Shown: positions 9,214 to 18,488 of the stretch, one piece after another
Numbering within the stretch: the first letter of the stretch is position 1
How the letters are laid out: each line of letters starts with the position of its first letter
NCBI RefSeq assembly: GCF_010092505.1
Contig: NZ_CP048021.1
Location: forward strand, 1,240,001-1,304,000
Reading direction: 5' to 3'
Source: Virgibacillus sp. MSP4-1
Lineage (GTDB): Bacteria > Bacillota > Bacilli > Bacillales > Alkalibacillaceae
DNA length: 64,000 bases
Notes under the pieces: generated by a model
What the model was told of the DNA's origin: nothing
Database searches by the model: none
Seen by the model: the letters and a program-made list of their open reading frames with translations, nothing else
Program-made: the position numbers and the translations under genes

Positions 9214-9999
9214 TCACGTGGGTGACTGAATGGTAATGCAGTGACACTCAGCTCTTGTCCCTAAACGCAGTGGTAAGGTTGATGTCCCATATCCTTCACT
9301 GACTAAAAAGTGCTGATGGCCCACTTCCTTCCATCCGCCTTTATTCCTTAAACCAAAGCCGAAAAAGCGGATTTGTCCTCCATGGGTATGGCCGCTTAAG
9401 ACCAGATTCACCTGCTCTTTTTGTTCCTTGTTTAATAAATCATAGGACTCAGGTTCATGATTTGCAAGAATGGTGTAAGAGACATCAGGCTCCCAAATGT
9501 TCTCAAAGTACCTGCTGGTTAAAACCTGGCGTAAATATAAAGAATTCAGGCCTGCTAATTGAATTTTTTCCCCGGATTTTAAAGTCCAGACAAACGAAGA
9601 ATCGGCCAGGATTGTAACCTTATGTCTGGATAAGAGGGAGACAAGCTTGTATGCATTCACCTCAATGTCATTGTTACCCCAGACGAAAAAGATGGGAGCT
9701 TTTAATTCCTTTAATTTTAAAATATTCTGTTCCACCTTACGCAAGGGAACATTTTTTTCACATAGGTCCCCACCGATAATCGTTAGATCTACCTGGTCAA
9801 GAGAAAGAAGTACTGACTGGTTAATAAGTCTTTTATGAACATCTGATATAAAAAATATGTTCAAACGCTCCGGAGAAGAAGGAAAATTTTCATCGAAAAT
9901 CGTTACCTTTTCTAAATGATCATTATGTGCCATCCTATACATATATAGCCATAAAGAAATAACGCCAATCATCACAATTATAATTATATAAATCAGCAT
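9214..9999 (-). CDS. ypbG: Membrane-anchored metallophosphoesterase (YpbG)
   Basis: A 261-residue phosphoesterase with an N-terminal membrane anchor (residues 1-20, MLIYIIIIVMIGVISLWLYM) and the five calcineurin-like metal motifs in order: FISDVHK, GGDLCEK, WGNND, ANHEPE and LSGHTHGGQ. These coordinate two metal ions. The catalytic domain should face the cytoplasm or the outer face depending on anchor orientation; the paucity of positive charges before the segment leaves this open. B. subtilis YpbG, in the same neighbourhood, is of this type. The natural substrate is not known to me. Confidence 0.85.
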   Translation of the reverse strand: MLIYIIIIVMIGVISLWLYMYRMAHNDHLEKVTIFDENFPSSPERLNIFFISDVHKRLINQSVLLSLDQVDLTIIGGDLCEKNVPLRKVEQNILKLKELKAPIFFVWGNNDIEVNAYKLVSLLSRHKVTILADSSFVWTLKSGEKIQLAGLNSLYLRQVLTSRYFENIWEPDVSYTILANHEPESYDLLNKEQKEQVNLVLSGHTHGGQIRFFGFGLRNKGGWKEVGHQHFLVSEGYGTSTLPLRLGTRAECHCITIQSPT

Positions 10000-10038
10000 C
10001 CTTCAATTCCCTTCTGCAATGTTTAGTGAGGATATGTA

Positions 10039-10073
10039 AAGCCCCTGTCAATACTTATGCTTGACAAGGGCTT
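10039..10073. terminator. Long hairpin between CBS gene and ypbG
   Basis: AAGCCCCTGTCAA (10039-10051) and TTGACAAGGGCTT (10061-10073) form a 13-bp stem with one mismatch. Only a short T tract follows on either strand, so its terminator role for the upstream minus-strand CBS gene is likely but not certain. Confidence 0.45.
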
Positions 10074-10158
10074 CCTTACTTTTCGAGTAACTTTAGTCAG
10101 GGGGTTATCCTATCCTGCTCCTCTAAAAATGATTACCACATCATGTATGTGATATACT

Positions 10159-10803
10159 TCAGACCGTCTTCACATCCAGCACACGAAATCCGCTCTTTTC
10201 CAGTCTGGTTAAAAATCGGTCAACATCAACATTTTCATTGTTCTCCAGCTTCAGGACAATTCTTCTGGCAAGTTTGTCTGTTTCATCAAAGGTTGCTAAG
10301 GAGATGATATTTCCATGCTGATTTCGGATCAATTCGGACAATTTGGCTATGCGACCTTCCGCTTCAATCGAGGCAAATGCAATACGGACCCCCTGCTTTT
10401 TCATTCCAAAGGCACTTTCAAATTGTTCGAGTACATCAAATCGTGTAACAATTCCAAGGAAGTGCTTATTCTCATCGGTCACCGCCAATATGGGAAATCC
10501 TTTAAAGGCTGTCAAGGTACTTTCAAAAACATCCTCTTCGGTAATATGTAAATCACCATGCTCTACAATATCTGCTGCTGTCACAGAATTCAGGAAAGCC
10601 TCTTTATCCGTATAATCATCAGAATAAAAATAACGCTGATAAATCATCTGCTTCGTAATCATTCCTCTGAATGTTTCTTCCTCAATGACCGGAACTCCCT
10701 GTATGTCATTTGATAACAAGCTTTCCAGAACTTTCTGTAAATCGTCCTGGGCATTTGCCACAACACAATGATGTTTCGGAATCATAATACTCCTCACAAA
10801 CAT
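10159..10803 (-). CDS. CBS-pair plus ACT-like regulatory protein
   Basis: A 214-residue soluble protein. Residues about 1-140 hold two CBS motifs (IMIPKHHCVVANAQD to GVPVIEEETFRGMITK, and ITEEDVFESTLTAFKGF to FLGIVTRFDVLEQF), which form a nucleotide-binding pair. The remaining ~70 residues (GVRIAFASIEAEGRIAKL onward) look like an ACT small-ligand domain, as in AcuB-type proteins. No catalytic domain is attached, so a sensory or allosteric role is the inference; adenine nucleotides or c-di-AMP are plausible ligands by family. Start: GGAGAGG stands 8 bases before the ATG at 10803, whereas an in-frame GTG at 10812 overlaps it. In B. subtilis this position holds ypbF, an unrelated membrane protein. 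Confidence 0.8.
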   Translation of the reverse strand: MFVRSIMIPKHHCVVANAQDDLQKVLESLLSNDIQGVPVIEEETFRGMITKQMIYQRYFYSDDYTDKEAFLNSVTAADIVEHGDLHITEEDVFESTLTAFKGFPILAVTDENKHFLGIVTRFDVLEQFESAFGMKKQGVRIAFASIEAEGRIAKLSELIRNQHGNIISLATFDETDKLARRIVLKLENNENVDVDRFLTRLEKSGFRVLDVKTV

Positions 10804-11046
10804 ACTTGCCACCTCTCCATCTACTTCATTTTAAAGTATATCTATTTAACACGAAGAAATCAGCAACCATCCAATACAGGAATCGGGGAATTCTTCATGT
10901 AAATCATATTCAGCTTAGGAAAAGAAATTCCCTTTACTTAAAAATAACATATTTTACTGCATGAACATATAAAAAGAATTACAAACTAGCTTAAGGAACG
11001 GAGTCAGTACCATAAAAATATATGACTGTTTACATTCCGAACGCAC

Positions 11047-11376
11047 TTAATGATCAAAGAAGATCCGTTCTCCAGCAGGATGGTCATTATTCTGATCCGA
11101 TATAATCGGCTGTTTTATGTCCTCCCAATAATAATATACGGGCACCCCTAAAACAAGAAGTACAAATAAAACGAGAAAAATTCTAAGGACCCACACATTC
11201 CAGCGAATAGATTTCCGTTTCTCCTTTGCTTCTGATTGTTTATCTTTTTCTCTCGTTTTCCTGACTGATGACCTCTTTTTCCTATGTACTGTACTGCGTG
11301 GTGGAAGCTCAGTCACATCGATTTCCTTTGAGCTCCCGCCTTCATACGCTGATTCAGCTGGTTTCCTCAACGCCAT
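11047..11376 (-). CDS. YpbE-like bitopic membrane protein lacking LysM
   Basis: About 109 residues: a cytoplasmic, strongly basic N-terminal region (TVHRKKRSSVRKTREKDKQ), one membrane segment (about 72-92, VLRIFLVLFVLLVLGVPVYYY) and a short 17-residue outer tail. The ATG at 11376 (MALRKPAES) has GGGGTGA upstream and overlaps the end of ypbD by 23 bases, suggesting translational coupling. B. subtilis YpbE sits at the same place and has the same charged-tail plus membrane plan but continues into a C-terminal LysM domain, which is absent here. Homology is inferred from position and architecture, not from conserved motifs. Confidence 0.6.
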   Translation of the reverse strand: MALRKPAESAYEGGSSKEIDVTELPPRSTVHRKKRSSVRKTREKDKQSEAKEKRKSIRWNVWVLRIFLVLFVLLVLGVPVYYYWEDIKQPIISDQNNDHPAGERIFFDH

Positions 11377-11962
11377 AAAGGTCACCCCATTTGAATTTAA
11401 TGATAAGCGCCAGTATAAAATCCACAAAAAAATGCGCAGTAATTGTAATAGCCAGGTTTTCGGTGATCTCATATAGATATCCAATGAAAAAGCTGATACT
11501 CAATATGGAGATTAATAATACAGGTTTACCCAGATAGCGAAAGTGAATCAATGCAAAAAGTACGCTTGCAATTAAGTAACCAAATTCATGCTGGATAACG
11601 CCTCTGAACAGCATCTCTTCGGATAATGCTACAAATAGTGTTATCATGAAAATTTGAGCAATACCGCGATTTTTAAAGATCCTTACATTGATTCCCCCAT
11701 CATCATAATAGGATTCAGGTAATAGCTTCATAAGAACAAGATCAACCAGAACAATTGCCAATGCTGGCAAAAGACCGAGTAAAAAGAGACTCACGGGATC
11801 CCATTTAAGCTGATGGAACCAATTGTAAAAAGAATCAAATAAAAAGAAGCTGCTAACGATCGCAATTACAACAAGGATTCCCTGGGAAAAATACAGATTA
11901 AATAATAGCTCTTTATCCGTCATGCGCTTAATCAGTTCGGCCTGATTCATTTGTTTTTTCAC
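11354..11962 (-). CDS. ypbD: CPBP-family intramembrane glutamic protease (YpbD)
   Basis: A 202-residue membrane protein with about six hydrophobic segments. The CPBP/Abi catalytic motifs are present: SEEMLFRGVIQ (the EExxxR motif) near residue 113, FALIHFRY with the second conserved histidine near residue 137, and AHFFVDF near residue 180. Members act as intramembrane proteases or in prenyl-protein processing; the substrate here is unknown. The start is a GTG at 11962, seven bases after AGGAGG; it lies two bases from the recS stop, so recS-ypbD are probably co-translated. Same order in B. subtilis. Confidence 0.85.
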   Translation of the reverse strand: MKKQMNQAELIKRMTDKELLFNLYFSQGILVVIAIVSSFFLFDSFYNWFHQLKWDPVSLFLLGLLPALAIVLVDLVLMKLLPESYYDDGGINVRIFKNRGIAQIFMITLFVALSEEMLFRGVIQHEFGYLIASVLFALIHFRYLGKPVLLISILSISFFIGYLYEITENLAITITAHFFVDFILALIIKFKWGDLYGVEETS

Positions 11963-11964
11963 TT

Positions 11965-13512
11965 TTATGCCTCCTGGTGAAATAGCTTCCTAAGTTCTAC
12001 CTCCCAGCCCTCAACCCTTTCTTCTATTTTCTGCTGAATAGGTGGACTCCATTTTGAGAAAGAAAAATCGCAATGATCACAGCAATGATACACTGGCTGC
12101 TGATAGCTTTCCTGGAAAGGCCGGTATAGATCCTTTCTCCGGCAACCAGCACTTTTTATCCAATCCATAAATTGGTATAACTTCTTGATCTTAATGGCCG
12201 TACGTTCTCTTAATAAGCTAAGTGTCGGTTGACGTGTATCTTCCAGTACATCAGGCTGCAGATGAATCTGCTCACCTATAATCATCTTTTTCTGCTCAAG
12301 CTGGTATTTTAAGAAATTCCACTGCGTTTCGGTTAACTCATATTTCGCAATCAGTTCTTCTTTAACATCTTTTAAGGGAAGAGGGGTACGGTTTATTTTA
12401 AGTAAATCACGAAATATATGCTCCACCTGTTTTTCCGTTGGGAGTTCCTGTTCAATTAAGCGTAATGGGATTTGTTCATCTCCTTCTGTATAAAGAGCAA
12501 AACTTACACTCTCCTTTCCATCACGCCCTGCACGGCCAACCTCCTGAATGAAGGATTCCAGTTGCGTAGGCAAATGAAAATGAATAACCAGTCGAATGTC
12601 CTGCTTATCAACCCCCATCCCAAAAGCACTCGTACAACAAATAACATCAAGCTGATGATTCATAAATTGCTGCTGAATGAGTAATCGATCCTCTGAACTC
12701 ATTCCTCCATGGTAGTAGGCAACGCGTACGCCGGTTAATTCCTGGTTTAATGTTTCACTGACTTTTTCACACCAGTTACGGCTTGAAAAATAGATCATCG
12801 CGGGAACCGGATTTTGCTTTAAAACCTGAACGATGCGTTCTACCTTTTCCTGCCAGTGAGTTACATGTTCAATGGCAAAGGCAATGTTCGGCCGGTCCAT
12901 AGGATGAATCCGTTTTTTCAAGTAAGGAATATCCAGAAAATATTGTATATCCTCCTGTACCTGGGGGGTAGCTGTTGCACTTAATGCCAGCACCGCTGGA
13001 TTTCCGAGCTCCTTTATGCGATCCTTCAACTTTAAATAGTCCGTTCTGAATTCATGTCCCCATTGAGAAATACAGTGGGCTTCATCCACCACAAACAGGG
13101 ATATAGATAAAGATTTTAAGCGATGAAAAAAGTACGCATTTTGAAGCATCTCCGGAGAACAGTAAATGAGTTTATAGTCATGCAAATGCTTCAGGATATA
13201 GTCTCTCTGGTTATGGTCCAATAAACTGTTGATCGCTGTTACTCGTTTAAATCCTCTGGCCTTTAACTGCTTGACCTGATCTACCATAAGTGATATAAGA
13301 GGAGAAACCACAATCGTGATACCCTTCTGTGAAAAAGCCGGCAACTGATAACACAAGGATTTTCCTGTACCTGTCGGTAATATCCCCAGAACACTGTGTC
13401 CTTGGAAAATATCCGTTATAATATCAAATTGCCCCTCACGAAACCCCTCATACCCAAACTTATTTTTTAATATGGATAACAATTCCATTTCTTCCGGTTT
13501 ATTTCTGTGCAT
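11965..13512 (-). CDS. recS: RecQ-like DNA helicase RecS
   Basis: A 3'-5' DNA helicase of superfamily 2. Motif I PTGTGKSLCYQLPA near residue 45, motif II VVDEAHCISQWGHEFR near residue 140, SATATPQV, and motif VI QEVGRAGRDGK near residue 322. The C-terminus has the zinc-binding cysteines (SAGCRRKDLYRPF, then YHCCDHCDF) of the RecQ-Ct region but no HRDC domain, as in B. subtilis RecS (YpbC) rather than RecQ. Length 515. ATG at 13512 has GGGAG seven bases upstream and overlaps ypbB by 14 bases. RecS works with replication-restart and recombination factors. Confidence 0.88.
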   Translation of the reverse strand: MHRNKPEEMELLSILKNKFGYEGFREGQFDIITDIFQGHSVLGILPTGTGKSLCYQLPAFSQKGITIVVSPLISLMVDQVKQLKARGFKRVTAINSLLDHNQRDYILKHLHDYKLIYCSPEMLQNAYFFHRLKSLSISLFVVDEAHCISQWGHEFRTDYLKLKDRIKELGNPAVLALSATATPQVQEDIQYFLDIPYLKKRIHPMDRPNIAFAIEHVTHWQEKVERIVQVLKQNPVPAMIYFSSRNWCEKVSETLNQELTGVRVAYYHGGMSSEDRLLIQQQFMNHQLDVICCTSAFGMGVDKQDIRLVIHFHLPTQLESFIQEVGRAGRDGKESVSFALYTEGDEQIPLRLIEQELPTEKQVEHIFRDLLKINRTPLPLKDVKEELIAKYELTETQWNFLKYQLEQKKMIIGEQIHLQPDVLEDTRQPTLSLLRERTAIKIKKLYQFMDWIKSAGCRRKDLYRPFQESYQQPVYHCCDHCDFSFSKWSPPIQQKIEERVEGWEVELRKLFHQEA

Positions 13513-14569
13513 AGGCGTACTCCCTCGATTGATAAAGTTTAGCCATAACGATGCGAATCATAAAATAACTGATGGATTCCGGCAATTGTTCTTTTATTAG
13601 CTTTAAGCGCTTCGTATTTAGTTCGCTTATTTTGTTACGGATGATTTGTTCCTCCTCTGGTGAAACAAATGAATCCACAGGATAAGAAGGATCAACATGG
13701 ATGATTTCGACAATATGATCCTGAATGGTATTTACTTTAAGATTTCTTCTCCTGGAAATCTGTTCGATCGTGTATCCCTGTTTCAACCATTGCAGGGTTT
13801 TACCGGCAGAAGCTGTTAAGGGCAATTGCATGATTTCATGTGGGATAAATTCACTTAGATTTGGAAATTCTGTCTGATTCTGATGAACTTTATTAAGAAT
13901 AAAATGGATCGATGATTGAAGATACAGCTCTGCATCTTCAATGGTAAAATTCCATTTCTCTGCAATTTGCTGTTTACTCAAACCAATTTTTCGGAAGCCT
14001 GTCAGCGTTGCTACAAATATATCGGCATGAAATGGCTGATGAAGCTTTAGTAATTGGTGTAATTCCTCATACAGGGAAGTAAAGTGTGTGTCCAGATGCT
14101 TTTTCTTTTTCTGATAGAACGTCTTAATCCAGTTTGCAACTTCCCTATGGTCATTAACAGGAATAAAGTGAGAGTGATTTTTTAATAGGTTGGAAGCAGT
14201 TTGAATCCACAATAAGAGTCTCAACCGGAAATGCGGAGCAATGTGATGTAGATGAAAACCATCAAACCATGCAACTTCAGGTTCCTGGTTCTTGCGGCCC
14301 CTCAGATAAGATTTCCCTCTGCTGGTTAGACTAACAGCTTCCTCACCCTTCCATTCAATATATTCATCCTGATGTAATTTCTGGAGGCTCTTCAGGAATT
14401 GGTTTTTCGTTAATGATTTCAAGATACCGAAAAAGGGAGAGAGACCATAAGTTTTAGCATCCTGAATGGTTTGCGCTGAACGCTTTCCTTTCAATAAATG
14501 AAAGATGGAAGAAAAGCTTTTTTCATCATCAATCCGGTCAATACAGGTTAATAAAATCGTCTGATACAA
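13499..14569 (-). CDS. ypbB: YpbB, helix-turn-helix partner of RecS
   Basis: A 356-residue protein of mostly helical, charged sequence. A helix-turn-helix is visible near the C-terminus (TLQWLKQGYTIEQISRRRNL then VNTIQDHIVEII), the HTH_40 type found at the end of RecQ-family partners, and a second HTH-like stretch (GLSKQQIAEKWNFTIEDAELYL) in the middle. The start is most likely TTG at 14569 (MYQTILLTC), because GGAGAGG lies just before it and inside the frame that opens with GTG at 14590. It overlaps recS and is conserved beside it in Bacillaceae, so a joint role in DNA metabolism is inferred. Confidence 0.75.
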   Translation of the reverse strand: MYQTILLTCIDRIDDEKSFSSIFHLLKGKRSAQTIQDAKTYGLSPFFGILKSLTKNQFLKSLQKLHQDEYIEWKGEEAVSLTSRGKSYLRGRKNQEPEVAWFDGFHLHHIAPHFRLRLLLWIQTASNLLKNHSHFIPVNDHREVANWIKTFYQKKKKHLDTHFTSLYEELHQLLKLHQPFHADIFVATLTGFRKIGLSKQQIAEKWNFTIEDAELYLQSSIHFILNKVHQNQTEFPNLSEFIPHEIMQLPLTASAGKTLQWLKQGYTIEQISRRRNLKVNTIQDHIVEIIHVDPSYPVDSFVSPEEEQIIRNKISELNTKRLKLIKEQLPESISYFMIRIVMAKLYQSREYAYAQK

Positions 14570-14678
14570 TGGCTCCTCTCCTTTCAGCACGTTTCGTGAA
14601 AATTCCCGGCCATTCTCTATTATTTGCTACTATATATCATATCAGTTGAAATGTGAATTTAACAGTTTTAAAATTTAA

Positions 14679-14999
<321 letters not shown>

Positions 15000-15033
15000 A
15001 CAAGACCTCTTCTGGTGATCCAATATAAAACGG

Positions 15034-15082
15034 AAACACCCCCATTAGTTGGATGAAACGTGACCACTCATGGGGGTTTTTT
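15034..15082. terminator. Bidirectional terminator between fer and rsiX
   Basis: AAACACCCCCAT and ATGGGGGTTTTTT form a 9- to 11-bp stem. The plus strand ends in six T residues (for fer); the minus strand continues TGTTTCCGTTTT (for rsiX). Confidence 0.85.
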
Positions 15083-15135
15083 AATCACTTATTGTATAGG
15101 TATCCTGAGATCTTATCCCGCTTAACCCGGCAATC

Positions 15136-15954
15136 TTATTTGGACTGCCTTAATATTTTTATAAATTCAATATCCTCTTTATTCCATGATGTCCTCACGA
15201 CAATTCTGTCTTCAGAATTGAGTTTATACGTATATTCCTCACAGGTTGTATTCTCAAAACAGGATACCGATTCTTCTTTCATGGGCTCACCTAACATTGT
15301 TCTTATTCCTTCTAACTTCTGTCTTAAGAACAATGGATGAATCGTCAGTTTTTGTTGCGTGCCCTGTAAGTACCGAGGGATAAATGTAAACTGGTTTACC
15401 GTTTGGCTGTTCTTTTTGAATTGTAATTTAACCCCATATCCTTCAGTGGAGTATTTTAGACTTCGTTGATTTTCGTTATCCTCATACTCCAAGGGTGAGC
15501 CAATGGCCTCAATAACTTCATCATAGGTCATCCCGATCCGCAAGTCTGACATAGAGCGGGGGGCCAATTTATCCATTTCCGGCAAAGGAGAGGATTCTGC
15601 ATCGTCTCTGTTTGTGTCATTCTCCTCAGGCCTCATCATTTTCAACTCATGAGAAGGAGTGCCGGTGCCCTCTGAAGATGCGCTTTCTTCTGAGCTGTTC
15701 TCTATATCCTTTGCCATGTCCGCAGTCGGGTTCTGATTCGTAATTACAGAAATCAGGATGACAGCAAAAAGCATCACAGCAGCTGCAGTCATCGCCGGTA
15801 TCGTCCACACTCTCCTGTTTCTCTGCTTGATCTCCCTGCGTTGAAATTCCTGCTTTACCTTCTTAAATAACTCTTCTTCGTCCTGATGATCCTGGATTTT
15901 GGGCATTTGGTTTAACATCTTTTCGATCTCATAGTTGTTTTCATTATTCTTCAT
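15136..15954 (-). CDS. rsiX: Anti-sigma-X factor RsiX-like membrane protein
   Basis: A 272-residue single-pass protein: cytoplasmic N-terminus (about 1-46, with EELFKKVKQEFQRREIKQRN), one membrane segment (about 48-69, VWTIPAMTAAAVMLFAVILI), an acidic Ser/Glu-rich linker, and an outer domain from about residue 133 (LRIGMTYDEVIEAIGSPLEYE) resembling small SmpA/DUF4309-type folds. It begins 11 bases inside the end of sigX behind a GGAGGAGG site. Overlap with an ECF sigma gene and the topology make it the membrane anti-sigma factor that holds SigX inactive. It is shorter than B. subtilis RsiX (about 370) and the outer domain may differ. Confidence 0.8.
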   Translation of the reverse strand: MKNNENNYEIEKMLNQMPKIQDHQDEEELFKKVKQEFQRREIKQRNRRVWTIPAMTAAAVMLFAVILISVITNQNPTADMAKDIENSSEESASSEGTGTPSHELKMMRPEENDTNRDDAESSPLPEMDKLAPRSMSDLRIGMTYDEVIEAIGSPLEYEDNENQRSLKYSTEGYGVKLQFKKNSQTVNQFTFIPRYLQGTQQKLTIHPLFLRQKLEGIRTMLGEPMKEESVSCFENTTCEEYTYKLNSEDRIVVRTSWNKEDIEFIKILRQSK

Positions 15955-16480
15955 GCTTTTTGCCCTCCTCCTCTTTACTCATCTGTATTCTTAACCGCTT
16001 CATTGCTCTATGCTGAGTGGTTTTCACCTTGCTTTCACTCCAATGAAGGACTTCAGCTGTTTCCTTAATAGATAAAGACTGAATATATCTTAAAATAATA
16101 ACCGTCTGCTGATCGATGTTACACCTTTTTAAACACTGATACATATGGCGAATATCCTCATTCTCCATGGCGATTTCTTCCGGTATTTTTCCTGTATCTT
16201 CCAGCCAGTCACTTTTTTCATCAACCGTAAAAGAGCCAATTATTCGTTTCTGCTTCCGTTTCTGTTTTCTGAAGTAGTCGATAGCAATGTGTCTGGCAAT
16301 TGAGATTAACCAGGTTTTTTCTGAGCTTTCTCCTTTAAAATTGTGGTAGGATTTTAATACTTTTACATATACCTCCTGGACGAGATCTTCAGCCAGAGTC
16401 CGGTCTTTTACCATATAAAACAAAAATTGAAACACGTCCCGATGATATTTATGATATAAATCCTGAAAGACTTCTTTCAT
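15944..16480 (-). CDS. sigX: ECF RNA polymerase sigma factor SigX
   Basis: A 178-residue extracytoplasmic-function sigma factor. Region 2 is at about 5-72 (HRDVFQFLFYMVKDRTLAED then FKGESSEKTWLISIARHIAI), region 4 at about 115-168 (QTVIILRYIQSLSIKETAEV then WSESKVKTTQHRAMKRLR, the promoter -35 reader). Gene order resE-sigX-rsiX is that of B. subtilis, where SigX directs genes that alter cell-surface charge (dlt, pssA) and resistance to cationic peptides. Start ATG follows GGGAGG, seven bases away. A SigX-type promoter precedes it. Confidence 0.9.
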   Translation of the reverse strand: MKEVFQDLYHKYHRDVFQFLFYMVKDRTLAEDLVQEVYVKVLKSYHNFKGESSEKTWLISIARHIAIDYFRKQKRKQKRIIGSFTVDEKSDWLEDTGKIPEEIAMENEDIRHMYQCLKRCNIDQQTVIILRYIQSLSIKETAEVLHWSESKVKTTQHRAMKRLRIQMSKEEEGKKHEE

Positions 16481-16508
16481 GTTAAAGCCTCCCGCTTCTA
16501 TCCATATA

Positions 16509-16534
16509 GTCGTATAAACGCAAAAAAAGTTACA
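16509..16534 (-). promoter_or_regulatory. SigX-type autoregulatory promoter
   Basis: On the minus strand TGTAAC (16534-16529) and CGAC (16512-16509) are separated by 16 bases, matching the ECF sigma-X pattern TGtAAC-N16/17-CGaC. It lies 29 bases before the sigX start. Confidence 0.8.
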
Positions 16535-16610
16535 GTACCTAATCTATAATCTAAAACTTCCCCCATAATTTTAACATAACTTAAGAGGAATACTTCCTAA
16601 AATTAGCCAA

Positions 16611-16647
16611 AAGAAAACCTTTGTCTATACCAGACAAAGGTTTTCTT
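16611..16647. terminator. Terminator after resE
   Basis: A 16-bp perfect stem (AAGAAAACCTTTGTCT with AGACAAAGGTTTTCTT) with a 5-base loop, between the resE stop and the sigX promoter. T tracts flank it on both strands (stronger on plus). Confidence 0.85.
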
Positions 16648-16730
16648 TTTCATATGAAACAAAATTTTTCAGCATAATCTTCAACAATCTGATTTTTTTC
16701 ACTCAAAACAGACCATCTTTCCCGGCATTT

Positions 16731-18488
16731 TTACAAGTTTCCCGGAATCGTAAATATAAAGGTTGTTCCTTCATTACGTTTACTGTGTACGTCAATTGAA
16801 CCATTATGAGCATCCACAATATTTTTTGCAATCGCTAACCCTAATCCAGTCCCGGTATTTCCCTTCTTTTTCACCCTCGATTTGTCTCCTTTATAAAAGC
16901 GTTCAAATACAAAGGGTAAATCTTCTTCCGGTATACCGGTTCCGGAGTCCTCCACACGGAACTCAATATGATCTTCAAGTGCATGCACACGTAAGTGAAC
17001 CTCTCCACCCGTGTCACTGTGACGAATCGCATTATCAATAAGGTTCGTCAGCACTTGCTCCATGCGGTCGGGATCGACACGCACAATCGTTGTTTCCAGG
17101 TTAAAGTCATGCTTCCATTCAATGTCTTTCTCCTGAGTCATTCCTTTAAACTTATTAACCACTTTATTCAGAAAGGATTCCAGTTCAATTTCCTGTATAT
17201 TAAGCTGTATATGTCCCGCTTCCATTCTTGCCAGATCCAGCAGTTCATTAACGAGTCTGCCCATACGCAGGGATTCATCATGAATAATCTGAGCAAGCTC
17301 ATTTTTATCCTCTTTTGAGTCAGCCACTCCATCCACAATTGCTTCACTGTATCCCTGCAGCATGGAAATAGGTGTTCTTAGTTCATGGGAAACATTTGCA
17401 ATAAAGTCTTTCCGTAATTTATCAAGCTGTCTTTCTTCCGTCATATCCCTTATAACTGCAACAGCTCCCCGAATATAAAGCTGATCGTATAAAGGGGACA
17501 TGATTACGACGAATGATCTTCCCTGCAGGTGAAACTCCTGTGTCACTTCCTCCTCAGATTGAATGACCCGTTCCAACGTTGATTTCAATTCCAGGGGCGT
17601 GGCATCTTCACTGTCCTGCTTTCCATTTTCATAAGTCAATAATGATAGGAAGCGTTCAGCTGGAGGGTTCGTAACGAGCATTTCCCCACTGCGATTAAAG
17701 GTAATGACACCATCCGCCATGGAAGAGAGAATACTGGACAGTTGTTCTTTTTCCTGATTTAACGCCTGAATGTGGTATTTTAATTGTCTGCCCATACGAT
17801 TAAATGCAATGGCTAATTCGCCAATTTCATCTCTGGTTAAAATCGGAACTTTTGTATGAAATTCGCCTTTGGCCAATTCTAAAGCTGCCTTACGCATCTT
17901 TATGAGAGGCGCAGTAATTCTGGTTGATAAAAAGAACGCAAAAAATGTTGTTAAAACAATGGCAATACCTGCAGCAACAAAAATAAGTGTTGTTGTCTGG
18001 GAAGTGGTTTCTTTTACAATATCCAGTGACTCATAAACAAATACTGCACCATCCCTGTTCTCAAAGGGTTGTCCTACGATAAGAATTTCACGATCTGTTT
18101 CTGGTAAGGTTGTCTTCTGATAGGTTGAGTCCTCATGGTTCAATACCTGCTTAAATTCCTCATTGGAATAAAACCAATTAATATCCAGGCTTTCCAGCTC
18201 CTGATCGTTACTTGATGAAATCCAATAGTCCCCTCGGCTGAAAACGACAACCACTCGTTTGGATGGATCGGTGATTTGCTCTATAGTTGAGGTCATCAGA
18301 CTACGATTATCATGTCCATTTATAATACTTATCACTTTTTCTGTATCCTGTTCCAGCTCTTCTTTTGCCTGCGTCTCATGAAAATTTTGAAAGAACTGCA
18401 GCAAAAAAATCGTCAGGGTAAGCAGCACAAAAGAGAAAAATAGTAAAATGGTAAACCATAGTTTAACAACAACACTTCTCCAGAACAT
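16731..18488 (-). CDS. resE: Sensor histidine kinase ResE
   Basis: Membrane sensor kinase of the ResD-ResE system controlling aerobic/anaerobic respiration. 585 residues in order: membrane segment (about 10-31), extracytoplasmic sensor loop (to about 165), second membrane segment (about 168-190), HAMP (about 192-245, RITAPLIKMRKAALELAKG), PAS (about 250-360, SSMADGVITFN), HisKA with the phospho-acceptor in IANVSHELRTPISM, and HATPase (NLIDNAIRHSD; DSGTGIPEEDLPFVFERFY; GTGLGLAIA). Its ATG overlaps the resD stop, so the pair is translationally coupled. Length equals B. subtilis ResE (589). Confidence 0.93.
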   Translation of the reverse strand: MFWRSVVVKLWFTILLFFSFVLLTLTIFLLQFFQNFHETQAKEELEQDTEKVISIINGHDNRSLMTSTIEQITDPSKRVVVVFSRGDYWISSSNDQELESLDINWFYSNEEFKQVLNHEDSTYQKTTLPETDREILIVGQPFENRDGAVFVYESLDIVKETTSQTTTLIFVAAGIAIVLTTFFAFFLSTRITAPLIKMRKAALELAKGEFHTKVPILTRDEIGELAIAFNRMGRQLKYHIQALNQEKEQLSSILSSMADGVITFNRSGEMLVTNPPAERFLSLLTYENGKQDSEDATPLELKSTLERVIQSEEEVTQEFHLQGRSFVVIMSPLYDQLYIRGAVAVIRDMTEERQLDKLRKDFIANVSHELRTPISMLQGYSEAIVDGVADSKEDKNELAQIIHDESLRMGRLVNELLDLARMEAGHIQLNIQEIELESFLNKVVNKFKGMTQEKDIEWKHDFNLETTIVRVDPDRMEQVLTNLIDNAIRHSDTGGEVHLRVHALEDHIEFRVEDSGTGIPEEDLPFVFERFYKGDKSRVKKKGNTGTGLGLAIAKNIVDAHNGSIDVHSKRNEGTTFIFTIPGNL

